From Listeria weihenstephanensis (GTDB lineage: Bacteria > Bacillota > Bacilli > Lactobacillales > Listeriaceae), in the NCBI RefSeq assembly GCF_003534205.1, contig NZ_CP011102.1, positions 2,492,036 through 2,556,035 of the forward strand: a stretch of 64,000 bases of DNA. Direction: 5' to 3'. Each line of letters starts with the position of its first letter. The stretch's first letter is position 1. Shown piece after piece: positions 9,222 through 18,619 of the stretch. The notes below the pieces were generated by a model. It saw only the letters and a program-made list of their open reading frames with translations. It was not told the origin of the DNA and searched no databases. The position numbers and the translations under genes are program-made.

Positions 9222-9860
9222 TTACTCTTTACCAACAATCCCATGTTTAAACGCATAAATCGCGGCTTGCGTACGATCTTGTACATCCAACTTCGATAAA
9301 ATATTACTCACGTGCGTCTTCACCGTTTTTAACGTGATAAAAAGTTCATCCGCAATCTCCTGATTCGACTTACCTTCCGCAATCAATAATAAAATCTCGT
9401 TTTCACGATTGGTCAAATCATCATGCAAATTTTTCTCTGGTTTCGCAGTCAAACGCTGCATCATCTTGCCAGTCACTTCCGGCTCCAACACAGAGTCCCC
9501 GCCATATGTAGCACGAATCGCATCCGCTATTTCGCTTGCCGTCGATGTCTTTAACATGTAACTCGACGCACCCGCTTCAAGCGCTGGATAAACCTTCTCG
9601 TCATCAATGAAGCTCGTCACAATAATAATCTTCGCAGTTTTCCACTGGCGCATAATTTCCTGCGTAGCCTCAATCCCGTCCATTTCATCCATCACTAAAT
9701 CCATCAAAATAATATCTGGACGCAGTTCCATCGCAAGTTTGACACCTTCACGACCATTCTCCGCTTCCCCAACGACCTCCATATCATCTTGCACCGAAAG
9801 ATAGGCAGACACACCGATTCGCACCATTTCGTGATCATCTACTAGTAAAACTTTTATCAT
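9222..9860 (-). CDS. liaR: Response regulator LiaR (NarL/FixJ family)
   Basis: 212 residues. The receiver domain (1-120) has acidic pocket D8-D9, phospho-acceptor D54 (ILMDLVMD) and K104 (YMLKTSTA). A LuxR-type helix-turn-helix covers about 147-205 ([22 protein letters not shown]). Its start overlaps the end of liaS by four bases. Known role of the family: response to lipid II-targeting antibiotics and other cell envelope stress. LiaR usually activates its own operon. Confidence 0.93.
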   Translation of the reverse strand: MIKVLLVDDHEMVRIGVSAYLSVQDDMEVVGEAENGREGVKLAMELRPDIILMDLVMDEMDGIEATQEIMRQWKTAKIIIVTSFIDDEKVYPALEAGASSYMLKTSTASEIADAIRATYGGDSVLEPEVTGKMMQRLTAKPEKNLHDDLTNRENEILLLIAEGKSNQEIADELFITLKTVKTHVSNILSKLDVQDRTQAAIYAFKHGIVGKE

Positions 9861-10912
9861 TCGCCGTCCACATCCTTTTTCTTCATCAGAGGTATTTTAA
9901 TCTCCACACTCGTTCCCTTCTTAGGAAAACTAATGATTTTAATCGAGCCGCCAAACTCCGCCACCCGCTCACGCATATTTTGCAAACCATAGGAACCCGT
10001 CTGCGGTTTATTCATATCAAAGCCGACACCATCATCGACCACTTTTAAAACAACCAAATTATCCATCTCAATCATCCGTACCTCAAGCAAGTTCGCCTTT
10101 GAGTGCCGTAATGTGTTGGAAAGTAGCTCCTGCACAATGCGGAATAAATGATCCTCGATGCCTTTTTGGAACGAAATATCCTCGATCTGCCACTCCACTT
10201 GAATCGGTAATTTCGTCGTCAACTCTTTTAAAAGTTGCTCGATCCCAGTTTTTAACGATTTTCCTTCTAATTGAATCGGGCGCAAATGTAGCAACAGCGC
10301 ACGCATTTCCGATTGCGATTCATTCACGATCGACTCGACCATTTTCAGCTGTTTTTGCATCATTGGCGTCGCATTTTTCTCACTCTGCTCATTGAGTGCC
10401 GATAACAACATCATTGCCGCAAACAACTGCTGACTCACCGAATCATGTAATTCACGAGCAATCCGGTGCCGTTCTTCCGCCAAAATAGCTTCCTTCGTCT
10501 GACCCGTTGTTTCCGCACGTTCATTCGCAATCTCTTGGGTCATGATTGTTTGTGCTTTCATTTTATCACGTAAACGCTCAATTTGCTTATAAACCTGCTG
10601 AATCTCGAGATAAGCTTCCTCTTCATCCGCTGTTTTTTTCTCATATTCCCCTTGCTCCAATAACCGCAAAGAAAAATCAATGGCCTCAAATTTCCGCTTA
10701 ATAATATAACCGATAATCGCACCAACGATAAGGCCCACCGAAATCGAAGTTAGAACGATAAAAACGATAAACGGCAAGTAAAAGATCTTCTGCCCAATCA
10801 AAAGTTCATACCAAGAAATATGGCCTACCGATTGGTAAATAACTGTTGTTCCAAGAGAAGCCAAGAGTAAAAGTCCCGCTGTCGTTAACATCGAAGCACG
10901 CGTAAAGGTCAT
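9857..10912 (-). CDS. liaS: Sensor histidine kinase LiaS
   Basis: 351 residues of the HPK7 (NarX/DesK-like) class. Two N-terminal membrane segments (about 10-27 and 42-70) have a short extracellular loop, typical of intramembrane-sensing kinases. A HAMP-like linker and coiled coil follow, then a HisKA_3 domain with phospho-acceptor H156 ([12 protein letters not shown]) and a GHKL ATPase domain ([19 protein letters not shown]). It overlaps both neighbours by four bases and acts with LiaF (inhibitor) and LiaR. Confidence 0.93.
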   Translation of the reverse strand: MTFTRASMLTTAGLLLLASLGTTVIYQSVGHISWYELLIGQKIFYLPFIVFIVLTSISVGLIVGAIIGYIIKRKFEAIDFSLRLLEQGEYEKKTADEEEAYLEIQQVYKQIERLRDKMKAQTIMTQEIANERAETTGQTKEAILAEERHRIARELHDSVSQQLFAAMMLLSALNEQSEKNATPMMQKQLKMVESIVNESQSEMRALLLHLRPIQLEGKSLKTGIEQLLKELTTKLPIQVEWQIEDISFQKGIEDHLFRIVQELLSNTLRHSKANLLEVRMIEMDNLVVLKVVDDGVGFDMNKPQTGSYGLQNMRERVAEFGGSIKIISFPKKGTSVEIKIPLMKKKDVDGE

Positions 10913-11622
10913 AATCGAATCACCTCTAAATCGCCGAGCACAACAGAAGTTATAATTTTCACCTTACGTGGTGCCGTTTCATAATTGTCCGAATAAAGCT
11001 TAATCGTGTCATTTTGCACGACCGTACTTTCTTTATCATACTGAAGATTTCCAAAGATCGCGGAGTGCTCCAGACAAATCCCCAAATCAAACGGTACCAA
11101 CAAGCGAATTTTACCCGATAGACTCCGAATTAAAATCATACTCTCGCCAGTAGGCAAAACCGTATTTCCAAGATCAATAATCGTATCACCGATCCCCGTT
11201 TGGATGTTGATATCATCCCATTCATATACCACATCTAGCACCCGCTGATTGCCGAACCACTGATTGCGAATAAACGTATTCCGTGGATTACCGTTCTCCG
11301 CCTTATCATTCGTTTTCACCATCAACAACTGTGGTGCGCGCTTTCGACTAACATAAAAATACACCGCAAAAATTCCTGCAATCACAAGCCCAATTTTAAA
11401 CGTCGCAGTCAAAAGTACTGAAATCAATATAAAAACCGCTGCAATAAAAAGTCTTGTCCGAGCTTTCTTTTTAGGAATACCCTCTTTGCGCGAAGTGAAT
11501 AAAAAACAAATCCCGACTGCGAATAACACGAGTAACTCCCATCTGAAAAGCATCTCAAAGACAATACCAACTGCAACTAATACGAGAAATAAGAAAATAA
11601 ATGAGCCTTCTAATTTTTTCAT
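10909..11622 (-). CDS. liaF: LiaF, membrane inhibitor of the LiaSR system
   Basis: The start is at 11622 (237 residues): AGGGGGTG lies 8 bases before this ATG, while an upstream in-frame start at 11667 has no ribosome site. Four hydrophobic stretches in the first 95 residues are followed by a C-terminal beta-rich DUF2154-type domain (SGKIRLLVPFDLGI). In Bacillus and Listeria, LiaF holds LiaS in the off state until envelope stress occurs. First gene of the liaF-liaS-liaR-ktrC unit; its upstream DNA is filled by repeats. Confidence 0.9.
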   Translation of the reverse strand: MKKLEGSFIFLFLVLVAVGIVFEMLFRWELLVLFAVGICFLFTSRKEGIPKKKARTRLFIAAVFILISVLLTATFKIGLVIAGIFAVYFYVSRKRAPQLLMVKTNDKAENGNPRNTFIRNQWFGNQRVLDVVYEWDDINIQTGIGDTIIDLGNTVLPTGESMILIRSLSGKIRLLVPFDLGICLEHSAIFGNLQYDKESTVVQNDTIKLYSDNYETAPRKVKIITSVVLGDLEVIRL

Positions 11623-11776
11623 CTGAAAACACCCCCTTCCTGTTATATTATTGAGCTCGAAACTCAAAAACGGGTTACTAGAAATATATCTTCTGCTCCC
11701 ATTATAAATAGTGCCGCGCCATTATGACAGTTGCCTGAGTTTTAAAAACATCTACACCCCTAGCCCTACTCCATCT

Positions 11777-11902
11777 CTCAGGGGAACGAGAGTTACTCAT
11801 TTTCGTCGTTAAAAGCTCCGTTCCGGTGCTCATGTACAAATCGTACATTCCGCTCCAGTACTCGCTTTTGCCTAGAAACTAAGCAACTCTCGTCCCCCTG
11901 AG
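11777..11902. repeat. Structured interspersed element, copy A (complete)
   Basis: 126 bp. The outer arms 11777-11794 and 11885-11902 are complementary at 17 of 18 positions. The core contains GTTAAAAGCTCCGTTCCGG, a central hairpin TGTACAAATCGTACA, then CGCTTTTGCCTAG. The core is shared with copies at 20495-20613 and 63799-63924; relative to those it is in inverted orientation. It lies between cvfB and the start of liaF. No coding potential is apparent. Confidence 0.85.
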
Positions 11903-12220
11903 GTTTCGCGGGACCGGCTTTGTTTTTCGTTTGTTCTTTGTTTTTGATGAACAACGTTCATTTCTATCGCTAAAGCTCCGTTCCAAGCTCATGTACAAAT
12001 CGTACATTCCGCTCCGGTACTCGCTTTTGCCTAGAAACTAAGCAACTCTCGTCCCCCTGAGGTTTCGCGGGACTGGCTTTGTTTTTCGTTTGTTCTTTGT
12101 TTTTGATGAACAACGTTCATTTCTATCACTAAAGCTTCGTTCCAGGCTCATGTACAAATCGTACATTCCGCTCCGGTACTCGCTTTTGCCTAGAAACTAG
12201 GCAGTTCTTGTTCCCCTGCG
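11885..12220. repeat. Tandem duplication of an about 159-bp unit containing the element core
   Basis: The segment from the right arm of copy A is repeated with a period of 159 bp (right arms begin at 11885 and 12044; a degenerate third ends near 12220). The two units differ at only a few positions in the part compared. In the second and third cores the left outer arm is replaced by a spacer holding its own palindrome (GAACAACGTTCA). The 657-base gap between liaF and cvfB is mostly this array. Confidence 0.85.
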
Positions 12221-12279
12221 CCGGCTTTATTATTTTCTCGTTCCGAGATGGGCACAAACCTAAATTTTAGTGCAGAGCT

Positions 12280-13176
12280 TTATTCTTCTGTACTCGCTTC
12301 CGGTTGTTCTTCTTTTTCTTCTTCTACCAAAATAGTAAAGCCCTCTTCTTGTTTGATACGGCGTTCTTTCATTAATGTTCCTAAGGCTCGTTTAAATTGG
12401 GCTTTGCTGACGCCGAATTTTGCTCGGATTGCGTCTGGTTCTGATTTGTCCCAGAATGCCATTTTGCCACCTACGCTACGCAGGTAGGTTAAGATCATTT
12501 CGGCATCGTCGCTTAGAACCTCATGTACACGACCTCGTAAAGATAGATTCAGTGTGCCATCTGGTTTTACAGCGATAACACGAGCGTCTAATTTTTGACC
12601 TAGACGTGGTTCTGATGTTCGTTCCGTTTCATGAATGAAGCCAATATGTCCATCTTCGGTGATCACGAATGTGCCCACTTTCAATAAACGGTACACTGTT
12701 CCCGTTACATTTTGGTTGAACATGTCTTGTGTCGCTTTTGTTGAGATCGCTTTAAAATCATGCTCTTCACCAAGCACGCCCCAAATCCGTTCCTTTTCAT
12801 CCACGCGTAGCATAATCATCAAGCGGTCGTTCTTCTTTGGCCACAGATGGTTCAGCGCTGGCATGTCATCCATGGAAACAACGACGTCTTTTGGAATTCC
12901 GATATCTACAAATACGCCTAAATCCTTGCGTACATCTGTCACCGTTCCCCAAGCAAATTTCCCAACTTGCGCTTTCGGGATAATTGTCGTCGCCACAATT
13001 TCATGATCATAGTCACGATAAATAAATACCGTTTCCGTATCATCAATCTCTAATTTTAAATTAGTTGCATTTGTAAATGGCAGCTTCACGCGCTCCCCAC
13101 GTTTTTCCAAAGTGTAATACTCTTCCTCTTTTTCAACAACGGTCATCGTTTGTGCCGTTCCAATCATATTTATCAA
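12280..13176 (-). CDS. cvfB: CvfB-type S1 RNA-binding protein (YitL family)
   Basis: 298 residues if started at the TTG 13176, which has GAGGTGG five bases upstream. ATG 13167 is three codons later and poorly spaced. An N-terminal S1-like module is followed by further S1 folds (FAWGTVTDVRKDLGVFVDIG, VTGTVYRLLKVGTFV) and a C-terminal winged-helix segment (AKFGVSKAQFKRALGTLMKERRI), the CvfB layout. The family binds RNA and affects virulence-factor expression in Staphylococcus. The acidic tail is low complexity. Target RNAs are unknown. Confidence 0.85.
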   Translation of the reverse strand: MINMIGTAQTMTVVEKEEEYYTLEKRGERVKLPFTNATNLKLEIDDTETVFIYRDYDHEIVATTIIPKAQVGKFAWGTVTDVRKDLGVFVDIGIPKDVVVSMDDMPALNHLWPKKNDRLMIMLRVDEKERIWGVLGEEHDFKAISTKATQDMFNQNVTGTVYRLLKVGTFVITEDGHIGFIHETERTSEPRLGQKLDARVIAVKPDGTLNLSLRGRVHEVLSDDAEMILTYLRSVGGKMAFWDKSEPDAIRAKFGVSKAQFKRALGTLMKERRIKQEEGFTILVEEEKEEQPEASTEE

Positions 13177-13246
13177 CTTTTCCACCTCATTAGTTATTCT
13201 CTTCCTATTATATCTTAAATCAAGAAGTCGGTACACCCCAATCCAA

Positions 13247-13278
13247 TAAAAAAGCCGGGCCGCCATCAGCTCGACTTT
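13247..13278 (-). terminator. Terminator after cutC
   Basis: On the minus strand AAAAGTCGAGCT pairs with GGCCCGGCTTTTTT around a short loop, at the end of the cutC gene. Confidence 0.75.
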
Positions 13279-13284
13279 TCTATC

Positions 13285-13977
13285 TTATTTAATCGCTTCT
13301 TGCAAGGCTTTAATCTTCGCCACATCAAGTCCTTTACTGAAATCACCATCAATACGCGCGCCACCACCTACATGATATTGCGTATTACGAAGCGTTTCAT
13401 GCAACATTCCGATGTTATCTGGTGTCACACCACTCCCCACTAAAATTTCAAAAGAAGTCATGTCCGCTTGGCTATCCGCGACCCATTTTTTCAGGCGATC
13501 GATCGTGTCTGTTGCTTTAGCTCCGCCACCTGAGGTCAAAATTTGCGTAATATTATTACCGTATTCACGAAGAACCGCGTACGCCTTATCGATATCTCGC
13601 GCACTTTCAATCGCTCGGTGGAACGTCAAATCCATATCCCCCTTCCAATCAATCACGTTCTCCAGTAAATCACGATCAATCTCACCAGATTTCGTTAATG
13701 CACCAAAAACAATACCGTGCGCACCAAGCTCTTGCGCCATCAAAATATCTTCCTGCATGATTGCAATATCGTAATCATCATAATGAAACGAATGGCTGTG
13801 CGGGCGAATCATCACCATCGCTGGAACCTTAATATTCTCCGTAATCTGCTTCATTACACCATAACTCGGCGTCAAACCACCTTCACTAATAGCCGAAACG
13901 ACCTCTAAACGATCCACCCCAAAATGCTCCGCTTGTGATGCTTCCCGTATATTCTCAACGATAACCTCAAGTACCAT
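13285..13977 (-). CDS. cutC: CutC family protein
   Basis: 230 residues from ATG 13977 (GGAG 8 bases upstream; an in-frame GTG at 13986 is less likely). A TIM-barrel protein with family motifs VENIREA, RLEVVSAISEGGLTPSYG, MIRPHSHSFHYDD, TFHRAIE and ILTSGGGAKA. CutC was named for copper homeostasis in E. coli, but that role is disputed and the enzymatic activity is not established. It stands between cvfB and crr as a separate unit with its own terminator. Confidence 0.9.
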   Translation of the reverse strand: MVLEVIVENIREASQAEHFGVDRLEVVSAISEGGLTPSYGVMKQITENIKVPAMVMIRPHSHSFHYDDYDIAIMQEDILMAQELGAHGIVFGALTKSGEIDRDLLENVIDWKGDMDLTFHRAIESARDIDKAYAVLREYGNNITQILTSGGGAKATDTIDRLKKWVADSQADMTSFEILVGSGVTPDNIGMLHETLRNTQYHVGGGARIDGDFSKGLDVAKIKALQEAIK

Positions 13978-14040
13978 GATCCCCACTCCATTTCCTTCTA
14001 TAACTATGTATTATTCTATCTTAATTCCACGTCAAATGAA

Positions 14041-14072
14041 ACGAAAAGCATCGCTCCACAGAACAATGCCTC
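14041..14072 (-). terminator. Probable terminator after crr
   Basis: On the minus strand GCATTG (14064-14069) pairs with CGATGC (14048-14053), followed by TTTTCGTTT. A short stem, moderately convincing. Confidence 0.5.
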
Positions 14073-14082
14073 TCTTCTACAA

Positions 14083-14574
14083 TTATTTAGTTTTCGATTC
14101 AAATACAACCGTTTGTCCTGCAACAACGTCCGTCACAGCTTTCCAGTCAAAGTCGTATTTATTTTCCATGCTATTTGTTACGACCATTGGAATCACTGTG
14201 CTGCTCGCATTTTTCTCAATAAAATCAAGATCCGCTTCCACAATCGGCTGGCCCACGGTTACTTTATCACCTAGAGATACAAGCACTTGGAACCCCTCAC
14301 CCTTAAGTGCAACCGTCTCTAAACCGATATGAACAAGGATTTCTTGACCAATTTCCGATCTAATTCCAAATGCATGCTTCGTATCGGCAACTTGGATAAT
14401 TTCACCGCTAACTGGCGCCACAATCGTTCCACTCGTTGGCTTCACAGCAATGCCCTCGCCCATCATTTTTTGATTAAAGACTGGATCTGGAACATCTTCT
14501 AGTTTCACAAATTGCCCTGTCGCTGGTGCGACAACTGCTTCTTCTTTATCTTTTTTGAACATCTTTTTAAACAT
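14083..14574 (-). CDS. crr: PTS glucose-type EIIA component (IIA-Glc, Crr-like)
   Basis: 163 residues, a free-standing EIIA of the glucose superfamily. Phospho-acceptor H82 (ILVHIGLET) and supporting H67 (TKHAFG) are visible, with the signature GEGIAVKPTSGTIVAPVSGEI. It accepts phosphate from HPr (also in this window) and passes it to membrane EIIBC proteins. AGGAGG lies 8 bases before the ATG. In Firmicutes, catabolite repression runs mainly through HPr-Ser-P, so this protein may serve several EIIs lacking their own IIA domain. Confidence 0.93.
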   Translation of the reverse strand: MFKKMFKKDKEEAVVAPATGQFVKLEDVPDPVFNQKMMGEGIAVKPTSGTIVAPVSGEIIQVADTKHAFGIRSEIGQEILVHIGLETVALKGEGFQVLVSLGDKVTVGQPIVEADLDFIEKNASSTVIPMVVTNSMENKYDFDWKAVTDVVAGQTVVFESKTK

Positions 14575-14924
14575 AATTGATTCCTCCTAAAATTTCTCTC
14601 CCTTTCATTGTACCCTAATACACATAAAAAGGCACTGAGAAAAGTCCAATGGAGCCTAAAATCAGATTCATGTACATCCCCCATACTCACCAAATCGGTA
14701 ATCAGATATTATAATAGCAGCAACTAATTAGAACTAACATCTCATAGAAAAAACAGTGGCACAAGGCCATTTCCTATTCCAATAATTGTTAAACAACCTT
14801 TTTCTTTGTTTCGCATTCTTCTCTTTTTTTTGTTAAGATAGAGGAAAGTCTTTCTTTACAAAGGATGTGACACAAAATCGGATTTATAACACGATGGTTT
14901 AATGATATCGACTGGGACAAAGTT
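14575..14924. other. Intergenic gap between divergent crr and mscS
   Basis: No gene or clear structure is seen in these 350 bases. They must hold both promoters. A T-rich stretch followed by TAAGAT (near 14834) may be part of the mscS promoter, and the crr ribosome site lies at the left end. The stretch 14870-14924 could encode an N-terminal extension of MscS in frame but has no standard start codon. Confidence 0.5.
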
Positions 14925-15719
14925 TTGTCTATCGGTATTTCTAAAATGATTAGCATTATTATTTTGCTAATCCTCTACTTTATTTTAGGGTGGATTGGAC
15001 GAAAACTTATTCGGAGCTTTTTTAAAAAGTATCGTACACAGAAAATGGTTTCTGAAAGTCGAGCTAAGACGTTAGAGAGCCTCATTCTGAATCTATTCGG
15101 ATATTTGATGTTTTTCACGTTTGCGATATTGATACTGGAGAACTTTATAAATGTAACGGCGATTATTGCGGGAGCTGGGGTTGCCAGTCTTGCTATTGCT
15201 TTCGGTGCGCAAGGCCTTGTAAGCGATGTTGTCACAGGATTTTTCATTTTACTGGAACGGCAACTTGATGTTGGAGACAGCATTACGTTGGAGCAGGTGA
15301 ATGGAAATGTGGAGGCGCTCGGGCTTCGGACGACGCAAGTGCGCGATTTCGACGGTACGCTTCATTTTATTCCGAATCGGCAAATCATGATTGTAAGTAA
15401 TCATTCGCGAGGTAATATGCGCGTTTTGGTGGATATTCAAATTGCACCAACCGCTGATGCCGAATACGCGATGGAAATTATGAAGCAGGTTTGTGAACGG
15501 GAAAAAACAGCCAGCAAAAATATCGTCGAAGGCCCAACTGTCATTGGTGTACAACAGGTTACCGCGACAAGCACGGTGATCCGCGTGATTGGTAAAGCCG
15601 TGAACGGGGAACAATTTGAAGTTCAACGTACCTTGTTGAAGGACATTCGAGAAGAACTTGTTGCCAATAACGTGGAACTCCCACTCTCTTATCTGGCACC
15701 TTTGGAACCTGGAAAATAA
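14925..15719 (+). CDS. Small-conductance mechanosensitive channel, MscS family (YkuT-like)
   Basis: 264 residues from a TTG at 14925, which has no good ribosome site. Three N-terminal membrane segments are present; the pore helix TM3 carries the Gly/Ala packing motif (IAGAGVASLAIAFGAQGLVSDVVTGFF), then the beta-domain (GDSITLEQVNGNVEALGLRTTQVRDFDG) and the cytoplasmic alpha-beta domain. It releases solutes on hypo-osmotic shock. The frame stays open upstream to a TGA near 14870, reading a plausible WFNDIDWDKV, so the true start may lie upstream at a non-standard codon. Confidence 0.88.
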   Translation: MSIGISKMISIIILLILYFILGWIGRKLIRSFFKKYRTQKMVSESRAKTLESLILNLFGYLMFFTFAILILENFINVTAIIAGAGVASLAIAFGAQGLVSDVVTGFFILLERQLDVGDSITLEQVNGNVEALGLRTTQVRDFDGTLHFIPNRQIMIVSNHSRGNMRVLVDIQIAPTADAEYAMEIMKQVCEREKTASKNIVEGPTVIGVQQVTATSTVIRVIGKAVNGEQFEVQRTLLKDIREELVANNVELPLSYLAPLEPGK

Positions 15720-15770
15720 AAAAATAAGCATTAAAGGCTTTGTACGCGATGCCTTTAACGCTTATTTTTC
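15720..15770. terminator. Bidirectional terminator between mscS and dapL
   Basis: A long stem (AAAAATAAGC and TTAAAGGC pairing with GCCTTTAA and GCTTATTTTT) closes both converging genes. Confidence 0.85.
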
Positions 15771-16891
15771 TATAGACTTTCTAAATATCCAGTTAAAACG
15801 TCGATGGCAAATGGAATGGCAGCTTCATCTGGATTTAACTTAGCGTGATGCAAACTGTATTCTGAATCTACACCTAACCAGAACATAAAGCCCGGTATTT
15901 TTTCTAAGAAGTAGCCGAAATCTTCGCCTGTCATCGCTTCTTTACACGCGACATAACTTTCAGGATAGTTTTCCTGCAAGTAAGAAATGAATTGCAACGT
16001 TTCTGCTTCATCATTATCGACTTGACGGTAATCCGATCCAGGTGTAAAGCTAACCTCACATTGATATACCTCTTCCCAACCTTTTGCAAGTTGTTTCAAC
16101 CTAGTCCATACAATATCCATCGTTTCTGTACTAAGTGTTCGAATGGTGCCATCTAGATACGCGTTCTCAGCAATAACGTTCTGCACATCGCCACCGCGGA
16201 TTTGGCCAATTGTGATAACCGCCGAATCAAGTGGATCGATATTGCGACTAATGATTGTCTGCATCTGCCCTACAAAAGCGCTTGCCGCCACGACCATATC
16301 GTTTGCTAAATGAGGATACGCCGCATGCCCGCCTTTCCCTTTAAACGAAATGAACAATTCGGAGGTGTTCGCAAAAAGAAGTCCTGGTTTCACAGCAATT
16401 TCGCCTGCCTTATATTCTGGTGCAATGTGTAAACCTAACATCATATCTGGCCACCACGCTTGGAATTCTTCACTTTCCATGGTAGGTTTCGCGCCGCCTG
16501 GTCCTTCTTCGGCTGGCTGGAATACAAATAGTAGATTATCTTTTATTGGCTGAGAGGCAAAATGAGTTAATAAGCCTAGCGCTATACTCATATGACAATC
16601 ATGACCACATGCATGCATTTTGCCAGGATGAGTACTCGCAAAGGCTAGCCCTGTTTCTTCTAAAATCGGTAGCGCGTCGATGTCCGTACGGTAACCGATT
16701 GTTTTCGTGGGAGAAAGACCTGCAACGCGTACCAAAATACCAGTGCGCCATTTCTTGATTTCCAATCTATCTTGCGGTAATGAAGCTATGTAAGTTAACA
16801 GAAAATGCTGTGTTTTTACTTCCTCATAGCCTATTTCGGGAATCAGGTGTAACTCTCGACGTAATTTAATAAACGGATTCAGTTCTGTCAT
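15770..16891 (-). CDS. dapL: N-acetyl-diaminopimelate deacetylase (YkuR-type M20D amidohydrolase)
   Basis: 373 residues from ATG 16891 (AGGAGG 7 bases upstream; the longer frame to 16948 lacks a site). Di-metal peptidase M20D fold with [21 protein letters not shown] and EEGPGGAKP. It removes the acetyl group from N-acetyl-LL-DAP, giving LL-DAP for lysine and peptidoglycan. The symbol follows Bacillus (dapL = ykuR); elsewhere dapL names an aminotransferase. The placement after dapH is what separates this call from other M20D amidohydrolases. A terminator-like hairpin lies just before its ribosome site. Confidence 0.9.
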   Translation of the reverse strand: MTELNPFIKLRRELHLIPEIGYEEVKTQHFLLTYIASLPQDRLEIKKWRTGILVRVAGLSPTKTIGYRTDIDALPILEETGLAFASTHPGKMHACGHDCHMSIALGLLTHFASQPIKDNLLFVFQPAEEGPGGAKPTMESEEFQAWWPDMMLGLHIAPEYKAGEIAVKPGLLFANTSELFISFKGKGGHAAYPHLANDMVVAASAFVGQMQTIISRNIDPLDSAVITIGQIRGGDVQNVIAENAYLDGTIRTLSTETMDIVWTRLKQLAKGWEEVYQCEVSFTPGSDYRQVDNDEAETLQFISYLQENYPESYVACKEAMTGEDFGYFLEKIPGFMFWLGVDSEYSLHHAKLNPDEAAIPFAIDVLTGYLESL

Positions 16892-16903
16892 TATTTTTCC
16901 TCC

Positions 16904-16955
16904 TAAAAAAACATTTGTCCTCCGCAAAAGTCTAAACTCATGCGGCAAACAAATG
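16904..16955 (-). terminator. Intra-operon terminator or attenuator between dapH and dapL
   Basis: On the minus strand CATTTGT and CCGC (16942-16955 arm) pair with GCGG and ACAAATG (arm 16912-16925), followed by seven T that run straight into the AGGAGG of dapL. Confidence 0.7.
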
Positions 16956-16965
16956 CTTCTCGTTT

Positions 16966-17676
16966 TTATAATTGGCGAAGTTCTTGCATGATTTCTGTTT
17001 TTGATTTTGTTTTCGCATCAATTTTTTTAATTTCTTTTGCAGGAATTCCCGCTACTACCGTATACGGTTCAACATCTTTCGTTACAATCGCGCCCGCCGC
17101 TACAACAGATCCAGTTCCAACGCGTACGCCCTCTAATACTACAACATTTGCGCCGATCACAACATCATCTTCCACGATAACTGGCTGTGCCGATGGTGGC
17201 TCAACAACGCCCGCTAGAACAGATCCAGCACCGATGTGGCAGTTCTTACCTACTGTTGCCCGGCCGCCAAGTACGACGTTCATATCGATCATTGTATTAT
17301 CACCGATTACAGCACCAATATTGATACTTGCTCCGATCATGATAACCGCATTATCGCCAATCTCTACTTGATCGCGAATCACTGCGCCAGGCTCGATTCG
17401 TGCGTTAATATTTTTCATATCGAGCAATGGAATCGCTGAGTTACGACGATCATTTTCTACGACATAATCTACTAATTTATCTTTATTCGCCTCAAGCAGT
17501 TCACTAACAACTGCCCATTCACCAAAAATAGTTCCAGCTTCTCCGGTGATAAACGTTTTAACATCTTCTGGGAATGTGATGTTCGCCAGGTCTCCCTTAA
17601 CGTAAACCTTGACTGGTGTTGCCTTTTTGCTATTTTGAATGAATGAAATAATCTGATGCGCGTCCATTTGTTTCAT
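16966..17676 (-). CDS. dapH: Tetrahydrodipicolinate N-acetyltransferase DapH
   Basis: 236 residues from ATG 17676, the same length as Bacillus DapH; GAAAGGGG lies 10 bases upstream. An N-terminal DapH_N domain is followed by a left-handed beta-helix of hexapeptide repeats (about 90-200; [23 protein letters not shown]) and a C-terminal helix. It acetylates tetrahydrodipicolinate with acetyl-CoA, the first step of the acetyl branch of DAP synthesis. PatA (21615-22766) and DapL supply the next two steps, all within this window. Confidence 0.94.
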   Translation of the reverse strand: MKQMDAHQIISFIQNSKKATPVKVYVKGDLANITFPEDVKTFITGEAGTIFGEWAVVSELLEANKDKLVDYVVENDRRNSAIPLLDMKNINARIEPGAVIRDQVEIGDNAVIMIGASINIGAVIGDNTMIDMNVVLGGRATVGKNCHIGAGSVLAGVVEPPSAQPVIVEDDVVIGANVVVLEGVRVGTGSVVAAGAIVTKDVEPYTVVAGIPAKEIKKIDAKTKSKTEIMQELRQL

Positions 17677-17725
17677 GAATGAAAAACCCCTTTCAAATAT
17701 GTTGCTAATTCTAATAGTGCCACAG

Positions 17726-18604
17726 CTAGTAGTGAGTTTCAAGATATTTATCTACAATTTCGAGAAATGCCTTCACTTGCGGCAGTTCGAGTGACTGCTC
17801 ATAGCCAATCAACGACGTATCTCGACTTAAAATTTCACCTGACTTATCGACGAGCGGAATCTTATTAATATCCTCGCTTGCCCCAATCAAGGTCACCTCT
17901 GGCAAAATCGCAAAACCAATGCCGTTAAAAGCCATTTGGCGACACGTCTCGATTTGATCCATCACCATCGCCTGCCGTGGCATCTTGCCAAAATTGCGTT
18001 GCCAGTAGTCTTGAATCACCTGATAATAATTCGAGTCGCTCTGAAACTGGATAAACGGGCGCTCTGATTTTAGGACATCATCGAGACTTGTAATTTCTTT
18101 ATCTACGAGAAATAGCTTGTCTTGGAATAGCGGTTTTTGAATACTTTTCCAAGCGACATTCCCGCGGACAATCCCAACATGCGCTGAACCATCAACAAGC
18201 GCTTGATGAATTTCGCTGCTCCAACCAGTGACCACAGAAATATGCACATCTGGATAGGCTTCGATAAACTGCTTCAACACGCGCGGTAACCACATTTGGG
18301 CGACAATGCTCGCACAAGCGATTTTTAACGTTCCACGCACAATTCCGTCTTGCGCTTCTAAACGCTCCTGAATCTGGCGCTCCCGTTCTATGACACGCTC
18401 TGCATGCTGAACGATGGCCTCGCCTTCTGGTGTTAGCAGTAACCCTTTTTGCGTGCGTAAAAATATTTTCGTTTCCCATCTACTTTCAATCGTTTGCAGC
18501 CGTTGTGAAAGTGCTGGTTGTGATAAAAATAGCTTCTCGGCACTTTTGCGCATGTTGAGTTCTGCTGCTAAACAAACTAATAATTCATACTCTGTGACAA
18601 TCAC
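17726..18604 (-). CDS. ccpC: LysR-type regulator CcpC
   Basis: 292 residues from a GTG at 18604 (GGAG 8 bases upstream). An N-terminal winged helix-turn-helix contains [26 protein letters not shown], very close to Bacillus CcpC, and an effector-binding domain follows (about 90-292). CcpC controls citrate synthase and aconitase genes in response to citrate. The call rests on this N-terminal match and on its position between a YkuL-like CBS protein and dapH, as in Bacillus. It probably belongs to the same transcript as cbpB. Confidence 0.85.
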   Translation of the reverse strand: MIVTEYELLVCLAAELNMRKSAEKLFLSQPALSQRLQTIESRWETKIFLRTQKGLLLTPEGEAIVQHAERVIERERQIQERLEAQDGIVRGTLKIACASIVAQMWLPRVLKQFIEAYPDVHISVVTGWSSEIHQALVDGSAHVGIVRGNVAWKSIQKPLFQDKLFLVDKEITSLDDVLKSERPFIQFQSDSNYYQVIQDYWQRNFGKMPRQAMVMDQIETCRQMAFNGIGFAILPEVTLIGASEDINKIPLVDKSGEILSRDTSLIGYEQSLELPQVKAFLEIVDKYLETHY

Positions 18605-18619
18605 TTGGCTCGCTCCAAT

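Noticed and set aside
11777-12220. CRISPR-like array
   Set aside because: The units are about 159 bp, long and structured, with no short repeats or unique spacers and no cas genes nearby.
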